A DNA stretch of 52,805 bases from Enhydrobacter aerosaccus (GTDB taxonomy: Bacteria > Pseudomonadota > Alphaproteobacteria > Reyranellales > Reyranellaceae). Shown one piece after another: positions 27,569-36,417 of the stretch. Each line of letters starts with the position of its first letter. Within the stretch, counting starts at the first letter, position 1. Made by a program: the position numbers and the translations under genes. Location: contig CAIWTJ010000041.1 of assembly GCA_903915535.1 (NCBI GenBank), positions 1-52,805 on the forward strand, given 5' to 3'. The notes beneath the pieces were generated by a model. It searched no databases, had not been told where the DNA came from, and saw only the letters and a program-made list of their open reading frames with translations.

Positions 27569-28552
27569 CTATTCCGGCTTGATGCCGAGCTTGTCGGCCA
27601 GTTCCTTCCACTGCCGCGTTTCGCGCGCCATGGTCGCGCTGAAATCGGCGGGCGTCGAGCACACCGGCTCGACGTCGATCGTGCGCAGCTTCGAAAGGCC
27701 GGGCTCCGCCGTCAGCGCCTTCTTCAGGATCTGCTGGATGCGCTCGGCGATTTCGGGATCGAGGCCCGGCGGCGCCACCACGCCGTACCAGAACACATCG
27801 GTGAAGTTCTTGACGCCCAGGCTCTCGAACGTCGGCACGTTGGGCACCGCCGCCGAGGGCCGAGTCACGGCAAAGCCGGTCAGCCGCCCGTCGCGCACCA
27901 GCCCGGCCGAGCCCGACGGATTGTCGAGCATCACCGCCACCGTGCCGTTCATCAGGTCGGGATAGACCTGCGCTGCGCCCTTGTACGGCGTGTCGATCAT
28001 CTGCAGGCCGGTGCTGATCTCGAACTGCTTGGTGAGCAGGTAACCGAGCGTGGATGGCCCCAGCGACGCGCAGGCCACCTTCCCGGGCTGCGCCTTGGTG
28101 TTGGCGAGGAACGTCGGCAGGTCCTTGGCGCCCGCACTCGGCCCGCCGATCAGGATGTACGACGTCGTGCCGATCATGGTCACCGCGGTGAACGACTTCA
28201 CCGGATCGTAGGGCAGGTCCTTGCGGAACACGGGAGCTGCCGCATGGCTGCTCGAGGTCGCGATGCCCAGCGTGTAGCCGTCGGGCGCGGCCTTGGCGAC
28301 GATGTCGCTGCCGATCGTGCCACCGGCGCCCGGCTTGTTCTCGACCACGACGGGCTGGCCCAGCGCCTCCGACAGCGCCTGCATGGCGATGCGCCCGGTA
28401 GAGTCGGTGCCGCCGCCCGGCGGCAACGCGACGATGCAGCGGATCGGCCGGGTTGGCCAGGCGTCCTTGGCCGAGGCGCTTCGCGAGAAGACGAGCGACG
28501 GGACGGCCAATACTGAGGCAGCGCTTCCAACGAGTACGCGACGCTTGATCAA
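27569..28552 (-). CDS. Bug-family periplasmic solute-binding protein (TctC-like)
   Basis: 327 residues with an export signal beginning M-I-K-R-R-V-L, Tat- or Sec-like, cleaved around residue 28. The mature part starts W-P-T-R-P-I-R and has the characteristic P-P-G-G-G-T-D and P-G-A-G-G-T-I-G-S-D loops that bind carboxylates. Such proteins feed tripartite tricarboxylate transporters, but no TctA/TctB genes are nearby, as is common for orphan Bug proteins. It lies between a cupin and a class II aldolase with short gaps. Confidence 0.93.
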   Translation of the reverse strand: MIKRRVLVGSAASVLAVPSLVFSRSASAKDAWPTRPIRCIVALPPGGGTDSTGRIAMQALSEALGQPVVVENKPGAGGTIGSDIVAKAAPDGYTLGIATSSSHAAAPVFRKDLPYDPVKSFTAVTMIGTTSYILIGGPSAGAKDLPTFLANTKAQPGKVACASLGPSTLGYLLTKQFEISTGLQMIDTPYKGAAQVYPDLMNGTVAVMLDNPSGSAGLVRDGRLTGFAVTRPSAAVPNVPTFESLGVKNFTDVFWYGVVAPPGLDPEIAERIQQILKKALTAEPGLSKLRTIDVEPVCSTPADFSATMARETRQWKELADKLGIKPE

Positions 28553-28564
28553 TTCAAACTCCTG

Positions 28565-28948
28565 CTACTTCAGTGCCGCGCCTGCGGCCGGACCACCTTC
28601 GAGATATTCCGTCGCGAGATGCGCGCCCTGCTTGGGAATGAAGGCGATGAACTTCGCCCCTTTGGGGCCTGCCGTGAAGGCATGCGGCGTGCGCGCCGGC
28701 ACGGAGATCGTCTGGTTCGCCGTCACCACCATCTTTTCGTCGCCAATGCGCAGGTTGAGCGAGCCCTCGACGACCACGATCACCTCGTCGACCTCGTGAT
28801 GGAAATGCAGCGGCGCGCCCGCGCCCTCCTCCAGCACGCCCATGCTCGAACTGACCGAGACGCCCTGCGCCTCACCCGCCAGCATGAAGTTGCGATAGCC
28901 CGGACGCCACGGGATCTCCTTGGCCTCATCGTTCTTCACCACCGGCAT
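28565..28948 (-). CDS. Cupin-domain protein
   Basis: 127 residues, a single conserved cupin barrel. The first motif reads P-L-H-F-H-H-E-V-D-E-V with two or three histidines and a glutamate for metal binding; the second ends near P-A-R-T-P-H. Could be a small isomerase or dioxygenase, or a sensor. The ATG at 28948 has AGGAGGG directly upstream; an in-frame start at 28984 would overlap the REP-like repeat. First gene of the cupin-Bug-aldolase operon. Confidence 0.85.
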   Translation of the reverse strand: MPVVKNDEAKEIPWRPGYRNFMLAGEAQGVSVSSSMGVLEEGAGAPLHFHHEVDEVIVVVEGSLNLRIGDEKMVVTANQTISVPARTPHAFTAGPKGAKFIAFIPKQGAHLATEYLEGGPAAGAALK

Positions 28949-28990
28949 GTCACGCCCTCCTGTCGTAAACTCATCCGACCACACTCACTA

Positions 28991-29128
28991 CCTCACCCTG
29001 AGGAGCATCGCGTAGCGATGCGTCTCGAAGGGTGGGCAACGGACAAGGTGCTCGTTCCCATCCTTCTGGGCAATTCAAGCCTGCGCTTGAATTGCGTGGA
29101 CGGCGCTCCGCGCCTCCTCAGGATGAGG
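28991..29128. repeat. REP-like palindromic element (copy A)
   Basis: The ends CCTCACCCTGAGGAG (28991-29005) and CTCCTCAGGATGAGG (29114-29128) are inverted copies with 14 of 15 matches. Inside are a small hairpin ATCGC-GTA-GCGAT (29008-29020) and a perfect ten-base stem CAATTCAAGC/GCTTGAATTG (29071-29094). The phrases 'GTCTCGAAGG' and 'GTGCTCGTTCCCA' recur in the element near 33.8 kb. It abuts the stop codon of the aminoacylase-type gene. Confidence 0.8.
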
Positions 29129-30802
29129 TCAGCCGCGAAGCACCTTGCCAGCCTTCGCCTCGTGCAGCCGGCCCTGCTCCCAGGTTACCGCACCGTTGAC
29201 CACCGTGTATTCTACACCCTTGGACGGCATGACGATGCGCTTGGCGCCGCCCGGCAGGTCGTAGCGGCGCTCGCCATGGTTCTTCGAGCCGATCGTCGCG
29301 GGATCGAAGATCGTGACGTCGGCCGGCATGCCCTTGGCGAGGCGGCCGCGATCCCGCAGCCCGAACAGATCGGCAGGATCGGAGGTCAGCCGGCGCACGC
29401 CCTCCTCCAGCGACAGCACTTCCTTCTCGCGCACCCAGGTGCCGAGCAGATAGGTCGGGTAGCCCGCGTCGCACAGCATGTCGACATGCGCACCGCCGTC
29501 GCCCAACGCCATCAGGATCGACTTGTTGTTCAGAAGCTCGCGCATGCGGTCCTCGCGCGTGTTCCACGAGGAGATGGTGAACTCGACATTGAGATTGTCG
29601 GCCAGCACCAGGTCGAGGAAGGCATCGACATTGTCCTTGCCCTGCAACGAAGCGACCTCGGCGATCGACTTGCGCTCGAGCTGCTTCAGCGCCGGGTTCT
29701 TGACCTCGTGCACCACAATGCGCCGCCAGTCGCTGAAGCCGGTCGGGTTCTTCAGGTCGTGGCGGAAGGCATTGCGGAACGCAGGGTCCGCATAGACCTT
29801 CTTCTGCGCTTCCTTGTCGGTATCGGCGAAGACGCGCTTCCACGACGGGAAGGCCGCGAAGGCGAACGGATTCTCCATGGTGCATTCGCGCGTGAGCGGC
29901 AGCGGCGAGGTCTGCGGCCGTGCCCCCTTGGCGATCTGCGGCGCCGCCAGTCTCAGCGTGTTGCGCACGGCCTCGGGAATGTCGTCGCGGTCGAACAGCG
30001 CGATGAAGGTCACCGGCCGGCCGCTCTCGGTCAGCAGGAAGTCGAGCAGGTCGCACTGATCCTGCTCCAGGACGCCCACCTGGCGGGTGAGCGCGATCTC
30101 GATCGTGCCCTTGCCGCGCTTCTTGAGCTGATGGGAATAGGCGCTCAGCTCCTCGCGCGAGGCGTTGCGGCAGGCCAGCGGCTTGCCCTCGAAGCCAAGA
30201 TGCTGGTTGAGCGTGGTCGACGAGAAGCCGAGCGCGCCCGCATCCATCGCCTCGCCGATCAGCGCCGCGATCTTGTGGGTCTCTTCGGCGTTGGCCGCCC
30301 GCTCCATCGACGCATCGCCCATCACGTAGTGGCGGAACGGCGTCAGCGGTGCGATGAAGGCGAGGTTAAGCGACGGCTTGCGCGCCGCGGCCGCATCCAT
30401 GAACTCGGGGAACGTCTCCCAGTCCCAGGTGATGCCCTTGTTCAGAACGTCGAACGGGATGCCTTCCACGTTCACGAGATCCTTCATGGCGATCTCGCGT
30501 GTCTCGGGCTTGCAGGGCGCGATGCCGACGCCGCAGTTGCCCATCACCACCGAGGTGACGCCGTGCCACGACGAGGGCGTGACCGCGCCGTCCCAGCAGA
30601 TCTGCGCGTCGTAATGCGTGTGCGGATCGACGAAGCCTGGCGTGACGACCAGCCCGTGCGCCTCGATGGTGCGCTTGGCGCCCTCCGTGACCTTGCCGAT
30701 CTCGGCCACCTTGCCATCGGCGATGGCGACGTCGGCCTGGTAGCGCGCCTTGCCCGTGCCATCGACGACTGTGCCGTTCTTGATGACGAGATCGTAGGTC
30801 AT
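29129..30802 (-). CDS. N-acyl-D-amino-acid deacylase-type amidohydrolase
   Basis: 557 residues of the D-aminoacylase branch of the amidohydrolase superfamily, which removes acyl groups from N-acyl-D-amino acids or cleaves related amides with zinc. The metal motif G-F-V-D-P-H-T-H is near residue 60; later M-G-N-C-G-V-G and G-D-G-G-A-H-V-D are typical of the family, the last holding the catalytic Asp region. GGGAGG stands before the ATG at 30802; an earlier in-frame GTG or ATG is less well placed. It is cytoplasmic by sequence and separated from the cupin operon by a REP-like repeat. Confidence 0.88.
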   Translation of the reverse strand: MTYDLVIKNGTVVDGTGKARYQADVAIADGKVAEIGKVTEGAKRTIEAHGLVVTPGFVDPHTHYDAQICWDGAVTPSSWHGVTSVVMGNCGVGIAPCKPETREIAMKDLVNVEGIPFDVLNKGITWDWETFPEFMDAAAARKPSLNLAFIAPLTPFRHYVMGDASMERAANAEETHKIAALIGEAMDAGALGFSSTTLNQHLGFEGKPLACRNASREELSAYSHQLKKRGKGTIEIALTRQVGVLEQDQCDLLDFLLTESGRPVTFIALFDRDDIPEAVRNTLRLAAPQIAKGARPQTSPLPLTRECTMENPFAFAAFPSWKRVFADTDKEAQKKVYADPAFRNAFRHDLKNPTGFSDWRRIVVHEVKNPALKQLERKSIAEVASLQGKDNVDAFLDLVLADNLNVEFTISSWNTREDRMRELLNNKSILMALGDGGAHVDMLCDAGYPTYLLGTWVREKEVLSLEEGVRRLTSDPADLFGLRDRGRLAKGMPADVTIFDPATIGSKNHGERRYDLPGGAKRIVMPSKGVEYTVVNGAVTWEQGRLHEAKAGKVLRG

Positions 30803-30922
30803 GATTCCCTCCCAGGAATGTCCGGAAAGCCTACTCTCCTGCCCGCGCGGGGCAAGGCTGGGGGCACCCTCTGGCGGTGAAACGCGCGCCACGCTTTACT
30901 GCGCGGAACCCGGGAGGAAGAG

Positions 30923-31273
30923 ATGCCAATCGCCAGCAAATACCTGTTCATCGTCAGCATGGACGTGACGAAGGAAAAGGAAGCGCTGTTCAACGAGGTG
31001 TACGACACCGAGCACGTGCCGCTGCTGCTGAAGGTGCCGGGCGTGCGGGCGGTCACGCGTCTCAAGACCGAGCCGGCCGCGGTGATGCTGGGCGGCGAGA
31101 AGAAGCCGCTCGACGGTGCGGGCGCCGCCACCTACGTGGCGCTGTACGAGATCGACAGCCCCGCCGTGCTGCTGAGCGCGGAATGGAACCATGCCGTCGA
31201 GCAAGGGCGCTGGGCGGGCGAAGTGCGGCCGTACACCTCGAACCGCAGCCACATCGTGCGCAAGGTGGTCTGA
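30923..31273 (+). CDS. Hypothetical protein, possible dimeric alpha/beta-barrel (EthD/DUF4286-like)
   Basis: 116 residues starting M-P-I-A-S-K-Y-L-F-I-V-S-M-D-V, with a central P-G-V-R-A-V-T-R and Y-E-I-D-S-P. The pattern of strand, helix with E-V-Y-D-T-E-H-V-P, then strand is that of ferredoxin-like dimeric barrels; the E-H-V-P segment is common in EthD-type proteins. GGGAGGAAG precedes the ATG. It is divergent from the amidohydrolase, sharing about 120 bases. Confidence 0.6.
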   Translation: MPIASKYLFIVSMDVTKEKEALFNEVYDTEHVPLLLKVPGVRAVTRLKTEPAAVMLGGEKKPLDGAGAATYVALYEIDSPAVLLSAEWNHAVEQGRWAGEVRPYTSNRSHIVRKVV

Positions 31274-31412
31274 CGATACGGATAACCGTCGTCCGCGGCC
31301 TCGACGTCTTTCACAAGCCACCCGAAAGAACGAGGCGCCCGACGATCCTGTGGGACACGGGAAACTTCACCACCTCCTCCGGAAAACGGTAGCCGCAATT
31401 CCTTTTCATGAG
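31274..31412. other. Non-coding stretch between convergent genes
   Basis: No supported gene. A short minus-strand frame of about 32 codons starting with ATG at 31410 exists but has no recognised relative and no clear ribosome binding site. Confidence 0.4.
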
Positions 31413-31434
31413 CCTCCCCCGAAGACGGGGGAGG
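31413..31434. terminator. GC-rich hairpin, probable terminator or repeat
   Basis: CCTCCCCCG and CGGGGGAGG pair perfectly over nine bases around a four-base loop. It lies two bases beyond the stop of the glutathione peroxidase gene and between convergent genes. No T-run follows; similar 'gaggggga' hairpins are scattered in alphaproteobacterial genomes, so it may be a dispersed repeat that also terminates. Confidence 0.5.
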
Positions 31435-31436
31435 AG

Positions 31437-31991
31437 TTATGAGCCGAGTGCGCGCTCGACGGCGCGGTCGAGATTGAGCCCGACGCCGCTCACCGCCGGG
31501 AACCAGTCGAGGACGCGGCCGTCTCGGCCGATCAGGATCTTGTGGAAGTTCCAGTTCGGCGTGCCCAGCACGCCCGTCTCGGCGGCGGCGAAGCGATAGA
31601 GCGGATGCGCGGCGGGACCGGACACGACCTGCTTGGCCGCGAGCGGAAAACTCACGTCGAACGTGGTCTGGCAGAAGCGCCCGATCTCGTCGTCGGCGCC
31701 GGGCTCCTGGCCGCCGAAATCGTTCGACGGCACGCCGAGCACGACCAGCCCGCGCTCGCGATAGCGCCGCCACATCGCCTCGAGCCCGCGATACTGCTTG
31801 GTGAAGCCGCACTCGGACGCCGTGTTGACCAGCAGCACGACGTGCCCTGCGTAGTCGGCGGTCGGCAGCGGCCCGCCGCTGCCGGCGGCGAGTTGTACCG
31901 AAGGCCAGTCGACCGGGCGCCCACCCGCGCGAACACGCCCGAAGCCCAGGGTGCGGAGGAGCGAGAAAAGGAGAAGGCGCACGAGTTTCAC
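31437..31991 (-). CDS. Glutathione peroxidase family protein (cysteine type)
   Basis: 184 residues, thioredoxin fold. The peroxidatic site is V-N-T-A-S-E-C-G-F-T with Cys in place of selenocysteine; the partner Gln lies in F-G-G-Q-E-P and the Trp in P-N-W-N-F-H. Reduces hydroperoxides, most likely with thioredoxin. A hydrophobic N-terminus (L-V-R-L-L-L-F-S-L-L) could be a membrane anchor or leader, unusual for the family. The start GTG at 31991 is inferred from that leader; another GTG four codons downstream fits the GAGGG ribosome binding site about as well. Confidence 0.85.
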   Translation of the reverse strand: MKLVRLLLFSLLRTLGFGRVRAGGRPVDWPSVQLAAGSGGPLPTADYAGHVVLLVNTASECGFTKQYRGLEAMWRRYRERGLVVLGVPSNDFGGQEPGADDEIGRFCQTTFDVSFPLAAKQVVSGPAAHPLYRFAAAETGVLGTPNWNFHKILIGRDGRVLDWFPAVSGVGLNLDRAVERALGS

Positions 31992-32104
31992 GCCCTCATC
32001 TTGCCACGTCCCGCCCCCATATTGGCAGCGTTGATACAATCGCGGCCGCCCGGCCGGGCTCTTCCCCGTGCTAGACTCGCCGCCTCGCTGCACAGGAACA
32101 CGAT

Positions 32105-32596
32105 ATGCCTGTCTATATGGAGATCTCCCGGCTGCACCGCACCGTCACCATCGTGGCGCGCGGCACGATCAGTCCGGATGAAATTCGCGGCGTCGCCCAG
32201 CAGTTGGCCGAGGCCAATGTCCGCCCCTTTGCCAAGATCGTCGAGGTGGCCGGCGCCACCACCGAGTGGACGCCCGAGCAGGTGGCGCGCGTGGCCCAGA
32301 TGCTGCGCGGCGCCTCGACAGAGAAACGCGGCCCCGTCGCTTTCATCATCGATCCCGACCGCACCGCCTTCCCCGCCGCCTTTGCCGAGATGACCAAGGG
32401 CGAAGGCCCGATCGAGATGTTCAAGAGCCTGCGCGACGCCCGCGACTGGGTGCGCCGCGTCGAGCGCGACGGCGACCGGCCGCAGACGGCGGCACCGGCC
32501 GACCAGACGCCGTGGTCCGATCCGCAACGCCAGGGCGTGATGATCCGCGGCGACAGGCGGCGCGAGGTCCGCGTGGGAGCGTTGGACGCGGCGTAG
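32105..32596 (+). CDS. Hypothetical protein, possibly STAS-like
   Basis: 163 residues. The first ~115 alternate strand and helix (M-E-I-S-R-L-H-R-T-V-T-I-V-A-R-G-T-I-S) and include V-A-F-I-I-D-P-D-R, giving the impression of a small STAS- or SpoIIAA-like domain. The last ~45 residues are Pro-, Asp- and Arg-rich and look disordered. Function not assigned. It ends two bases before the convergent prfB stop. Confidence 0.6.
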   Translation: MPVYMEISRLHRTVTIVARGTISPDEIRGVAQQLAEANVRPFAKIVEVAGATTEWTPEQVARVAQMLRGASTEKRGPVAFIIDPDRTAFPAAFAEMTKGEGPIEMFKSLRDARDWVRRVERDGDRPQTAAPADQTPWSDPQRQGVMIRGDRRREVRVGALDAA

Positions 32597-32598
32597 CG

Positions 32599-33712
32599 TT
32601 ACGCCGCTTCCTTGTCCCCTACCCGCGCCGCAAGTGACGCCGCCATGAACTCGTCAAGGTCGCCGTCGAGCACCTTCTGCGGGTCGCTGCGTTCCACGCC
32701 GGTGCGCAGGTCCTTCACCATCTGGTAGGGCTGCAGCACGTAGCTGCGGATCTGGTGGCCCCAGCCGATATCGGTCTTGTTGGCTTCCAGCGCCAGACGT
32801 TCGGTCTCGCGCTTCTGCAATTCGAGCTCGTAGAGGCGCGCCTTCAGCATCTGGATAGCCTTGGCGCGGTTTTGATGCTGGCTGCGCTCCTGCTGCACGG
32901 CGACGGCAATGCCGGTCGGCAGATGGGTGATGCGCACGGCGGAGTCGGTCTTGTTGACGTGCTGGCCGCCGGAGCCCGACGCACGGTACGTGTCGACGCG
33001 CAGTTCCTTGTCGATCAGCTCGATCTCGATGTTGTCGTCGACCTCGGGATAGACCCAGACGCTGGCAAAGGATGTCTGCCGCCGCGCGTTGCCGTCGAAC
33101 GGGCTGATGCGCACCAGGCGGTGCACGCCGCTTTCCGTCTTCAGCCAGCCGTAGGCGTTCGGGCCCTCGACCTTGTAGGCGCACGACTTGATGCCCGCCT
33201 CTTCGCCCGCGCTCTCCTCCAGCCAGCTCACCTTGAAGCCGCGGCGCTCGGCCCAGCGCGTGTACATGCGCGCCAGCATCTCGGCCCAGTCCTGCGCCTC
33301 GGTGCCGCCGGCGCCGGCGTTGATCTCGATATAGGCGTTGTTGGCGTCGGCCTCGCCCGAGAGCAGCGTCTCGAGCCGGGCGGCGCGGGCCTCCACCGTC
33401 GCCTCGCGCAAGGCCTTCTCGCACTCGGCGATGGTGGCCTCGTCCTTCTCGGCCTCGGCCATCTCGATCAGGCCGGTGTTGTCGTCGACCGCCGCGCGCA
33501 GGCGCTTGATCGCGCCGATCGCGCTTTCGAGCTTGGTGCGCTCGCGCATCACCTTCTCGGCTTCCGCAGGGTTGTTCCAGAGCGCGGAGTCTTCCGCGCG
33601 CGCGTTCAGCTCGTCAAGACGGACGACCGCTCGGTCGTAGTCAAAGACGCCTCCTCAGGAGCTCCAGCGACTCCTCGATTTCCTTCACCATGGACTGGGC
33701 TTCGGCGCGCAT
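32599..33712 (-). CDS. prfB: Peptide chain release factor 2, with programmed +1 frameshift
   Basis: The full product is about 370 residues, terminating translation at UGA and UAA. The start ATG at 33712 opens a frame of 23 codons that ends in an in-frame TGA (33643-33641); the remaining 347 residues lie in the +1 frame from GAC at 33642. The later part has the anticodon-like tripeptide S-P-F and the catalytic G-G-Q (G-S-G-G-Q-H-V-N). The zero-frame part encodes M-R-A-E-A-Q-S-M-V-K-E-I-E-E-S-L-E-L-L, as in other RF2 proteins. Last of the amiC-mrcA-prfB series. Confidence 0.97.
33641..33655 (-). promoter_or_regulatory. RF2 programmed frameshift signal
   Basis: Reading the minus strand, AGGAGG (33655-33650), a three-base spacer CGT, then CTTTGA followed by C. 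The internal Shine-Dalgarno and the slippery CUU-UGA-C have the same spacing as the classic E. coli prfB site. When RF2 is scarce the ribosome slips +1 at CUU and makes full-length protein, giving autoregulation. Confidence 0.96.
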
Positions 33713-33741
33713 AACTTCCTCTTAAACCAACCGTGCTCGTT

Positions 33742-33847
33742 CCCACCCTTCGAGACGCTCGCGGCGCTCGCTCCTCAGGGTGAGGACATTGCTTACAAAA
33801 CCAATCTCATCCTGAGGAGGCGCGAAGCGCCGTCTCGAAGGATGGGC
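33742..33847. repeat. REP-like palindromic element (copy B), two inverted units
   Basis: Unit 1 (33742-33785) runs CCCACCCTTCGAGACG ... CTCAGGGTGAGG; unit 2 (33806-33847) runs CTCATCCTGAGGAGG ... GTCTCGAAGGATGGGC. They are imperfect inverted copies separated by 20 bases. GTGCTCGTT occurs on both sides (33733 and 33858). Each unit folds alone through a GC-rich loop (GCGC/GCGC). It lies in the mrcA-prfB gap. Confidence 0.85.
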
Positions 33848-33864
33848 ACCCACGCGGTGCTCGT

Positions 33865-36384
33865 TCAGTACGTCTCTCCGGTGCCGGTCAAGGTCGACCG
33901 TCTCGTCCCGGCCGCGCCCGGAGATCCCGGCGTTCCCGCGACGGAAGGGTCTATACCGGAAAAGGGGGCCGAGCCGTCAAGCACCGCGCCCTGTTCATAG
34001 CCCGACCCTGGCTCTGTGCCGGGCTTGAAGGCCTCGTCGATCACGCGCCCCTCGCCGGGCCCCGCGGGCTGGCCGGTGTCGTGGTTCACGCGCACGATGC
34101 GCAGGCCGGGCGGAATGCGGAACGGCGTCGGCGGCTTGTCCTTGAACACGACCCGGGCGATGCGCTCGTAGATCGGCGCGGCGCCGGAACTGCCCTGCTC
34201 CTGGCGGCCGAGCGTGCGCGGCTCGTCGAAGCCGATGTAGACGCCGATGGTGAGGTCGGGCACCGAGCCGATGAACCAGATGTCGCGGCTGTCGTTGGTC
34301 GTGCCGGTCTTGCCCGCGATCGGGCGGCCGAGCACGGCGAGCTGCCCGGCGGTACCGAAGACCGTGACGCCCATCATCATGTTCACGACCTGGTAGACGG
34401 TCGCGGGGTCGTGGAACGGCTGGCGGTTGTCGACGATCTCGGGCGCGGTGGGCTTCTGGCCGGGTTTCGCCTCTCCGCAGTTGTTGCAGAGGCGCGATTC
34501 GTGGCGATAGATCGTCTTGCCGTTGCGATCCTGCACGCGATCGATCAGCGACGGCGTGATCTCGCGCGCGCCGTTGGCCAATTCGGCGTGCGCCATCGTC
34601 ATGCGCAGCAGGGTCGTATCGACGGCGCCCAGCGCCATCGGCAGGTACGCCCCCATCTTGTCGGCAATGCCGAAGTCGTGCGCGATCTTGACCACGCGCT
34701 GCATGCCGATCTGCTGAGCCATGCGCACGGTCACGAGGTTGCGCGATTTCTCGAGACCGTTGCGCACGGTCATCGGGCCGAGCGGCTCCTCGTTTCCATA
34801 GTTGCCGGGGCGCCAGATCGGCTGGCCATGGCCGGGATCGAATTCGAACGGTGCGTCGAGCACGATGCTGCTGGGCGTGAGCCCCGCATCCATCGCGGCG
34901 AGATAGACGAAAGGCTTGAACGACGAGCCCGGCTGGCGCTGCGCCTGCACCGCGCGGTTGAACTGGCTCATGCCGTAGGACCAGCCGCCGCTCATCGCCA
35001 GGATACGGCCGTCGCGCGGATCCATCACGACCACGGCGCCGTTGACGTTGGGGATCTGGCGAAGGCCGTAGCTGTTGGGCGGATAGGGCTTGCCGGCGGC
35101 GTTCTTCTCGAGCTTCTCGACCACCACGACGTCGCCCGGGCTCACCACATTGGCCGGCCGGCTGGGGCACGCGCCCAGAGTCTGGTTGGGACCAGTGGCG
35201 CAGGCCCATTGCATCTCGGCGAACGGGATCGTGCCTTCGGTCGTGCCCCCCGGACCGGCATCGGCGGCGGGCAGGCCCGCGATCGACGCCTGCGCGGCCT
35301 CGACCTTGGTCACGACGGCGAGGCGCCAGCTGTCGGGGCCGAACATCGGCCGGCGCTGCAGGATGCGCGCGAACTCTTCTTCCCAGCTGCCTTCCTTGAT
35401 GTCGGCGATCTTGGCGTAGGGCCCCCGCCAGCCGTGGCGGCGGTCGTAGGCGATCAAGCCTTCGCGCAATGCGTTGTCGGAAGTCTTCTGGATCGCGGGA
35501 TCGAGCGTCGTCGAGACGGTGAGGCCGCCCTCGTACAGCCCCTGCTCGCCATAGGCCGCGAGAAGATTGCGGCGCACTTCCTCGGAGAAGAAATCCGCCT
35601 GTACGATCTCGGTGGCGCTGCGGCGGCGCAGGACCAGGCGCTCCTTCTTCGCGGCCTGCTCTTCTTCCGCGGTGATGTAGCCGTCGCCGCGCATACGGCC
35701 CAGCACGTAGTCGCGGCGGTAATAGGCGTCCTTTTCGTTCTTGGTGATGGAGTAGCGGTTGGGCGCCTTGGGCAACGCGGCGAGATAGGCGATCTCGGAC
35801 AGGCTGAGCTCGCCCAGCGAGCGATCGAAATAGTTCATGGCGGCGGCGGCGATGCCGTAGTTGCCGGCGCCGAGATAGATCTCGTTGAGATAGAGCTCGA
35901 GGATGCGCTCCTTCGAGTAGGTCTCCTCGATGCGGAAGGCGAGAATGGCTTCGCGGATCTTGCGCGAGAGCGTCGCCTGGTTGTTCAGCAGGAAGTTCTT
36001 GGCGACCTGCTGCGTGATGCCCGACGCGCCCTCGGGGCGCTTGCCCGGGTTGGCGAGGTTGCTGAGCGAGGCGCGCAGCACGCCCAGGATATCGACGCCG
36101 GGGTGGGTGAAGAAGCGCTGGTCCTCGGCCGCCACGAACGCCTGCAGCAGGCGCTTCGGCATGGCGGCCACCGGGACGAACACGCGCTTCTCCCGGGCGT
36201 ATTCCATCAGCAGCCGGCCGTCGGCGGCATAGAGGCGCGAGACGGTGGCGGGCTGGTAGTCGGCGAGCTGCTTGTGGTCGGGCAGGCCGTGGCTGAAATG
36301 CCAGAACAGGCCCGCGACGATGCCGGTGCCCACGATCAGGCACGCCAGCCCGAAGGCCATGAGGATTTTGAAGAGTTTCAGCAC
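33865..36384 (-). CDS. mrcA: Penicillin-binding protein 1A (bifunctional transglycosylase/transpeptidase)
   Basis: 839 residues with one N-terminal transmembrane helix (about 8-30). The GT51 transglycosylase domain has E-D-Q-R-F-F with catalytic Glu87 and the G-A-S-G-I-T-Q-Q motif. The transpeptidase has S-S-F-K near residue 485 as the acylating Ser and K-T-G-T-T near 690. An OB-like insert sits between the domains. The C-terminal tail is Gly- and Pro-rich. It polymerises and crosslinks peptidoglycan. It follows the amidase gene by 33 bases, an order conserved in alphaproteobacteria. Confidence 0.96.
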   Translation of the reverse strand: MLKLFKILMAFGLACLIVGTGIVAGLFWHFSHGLPDHKQLADYQPATVSRLYAADGRLLMEYAREKRVFVPVAAMPKRLLQAFVAAEDQRFFTHPGVDILGVLRASLSNLANPGKRPEGASGITQQVAKNFLLNNQATLSRKIREAILAFRIEETYSKERILELYLNEIYLGAGNYGIAAAAMNYFDRSLGELSLSEIAYLAALPKAPNRYSITKNEKDAYYRRDYVLGRMRGDGYITAEEEQAAKKERLVLRRRSATEIVQADFFSEEVRRNLLAAYGEQGLYEGGLTVSTTLDPAIQKTSDNALREGLIAYDRRHGWRGPYAKIADIKEGSWEEEFARILQRRPMFGPDSWRLAVVTKVEAAQASIAGLPAADAGPGGTTEGTIPFAEMQWACATGPNQTLGACPSRPANVVSPGDVVVVEKLEKNAAGKPYPPNSYGLRQIPNVNGAVVVMDPRDGRILAMSGGWSYGMSQFNRAVQAQRQPGSSFKPFVYLAAMDAGLTPSSIVLDAPFEFDPGHGQPIWRPGNYGNEEPLGPMTVRNGLEKSRNLVTVRMAQQIGMQRVVKIAHDFGIADKMGAYLPMALGAVDTTLLRMTMAHAELANGAREITPSLIDRVQDRNGKTIYRHESRLCNNCGEAKPGQKPTAPEIVDNRQPFHDPATVYQVVNMMMGVTVFGTAGQLAVLGRPIAGKTGTTNDSRDIWFIGSVPDLTIGVYIGFDEPRTLGRQEQGSSGAAPIYERIARVVFKDKPPTPFRIPPGLRIVRVNHDTGQPAGPGEGRVIDEAFKPGTEPGSGYEQGAVLDGSAPFSGIDPSVAGTPGSPGAAGTRRSTLTGTGETY

Positions 36385-36417
36385 GGCATCCTTCTTACAA
36401 GAAAGGATGGCCCGGAC

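Noticed and set aside
28991..29128. Palindromic region considered as a CRISPR repeat or tRNA
   Set aside because: There is no regular repeat-spacer pattern and no cloverleaf; the ends match a dispersed REP-like element.
28619..30880. Plus-strand open frame of about 750 codons across the cupin and D-aminoacylase genes
   Set aside because: It crosses a REP-like repeat and runs antisense to two motif-bearing genes.
31284..31410. Short minus-strand frame (about 32 codons) beginning M-K-R-N-C-G-Y-R-F-P
   Set aside because: No ribosome binding site, no recognised family and it lies in a convergent non-coding gap; could be a remnant but evidence is too weak.
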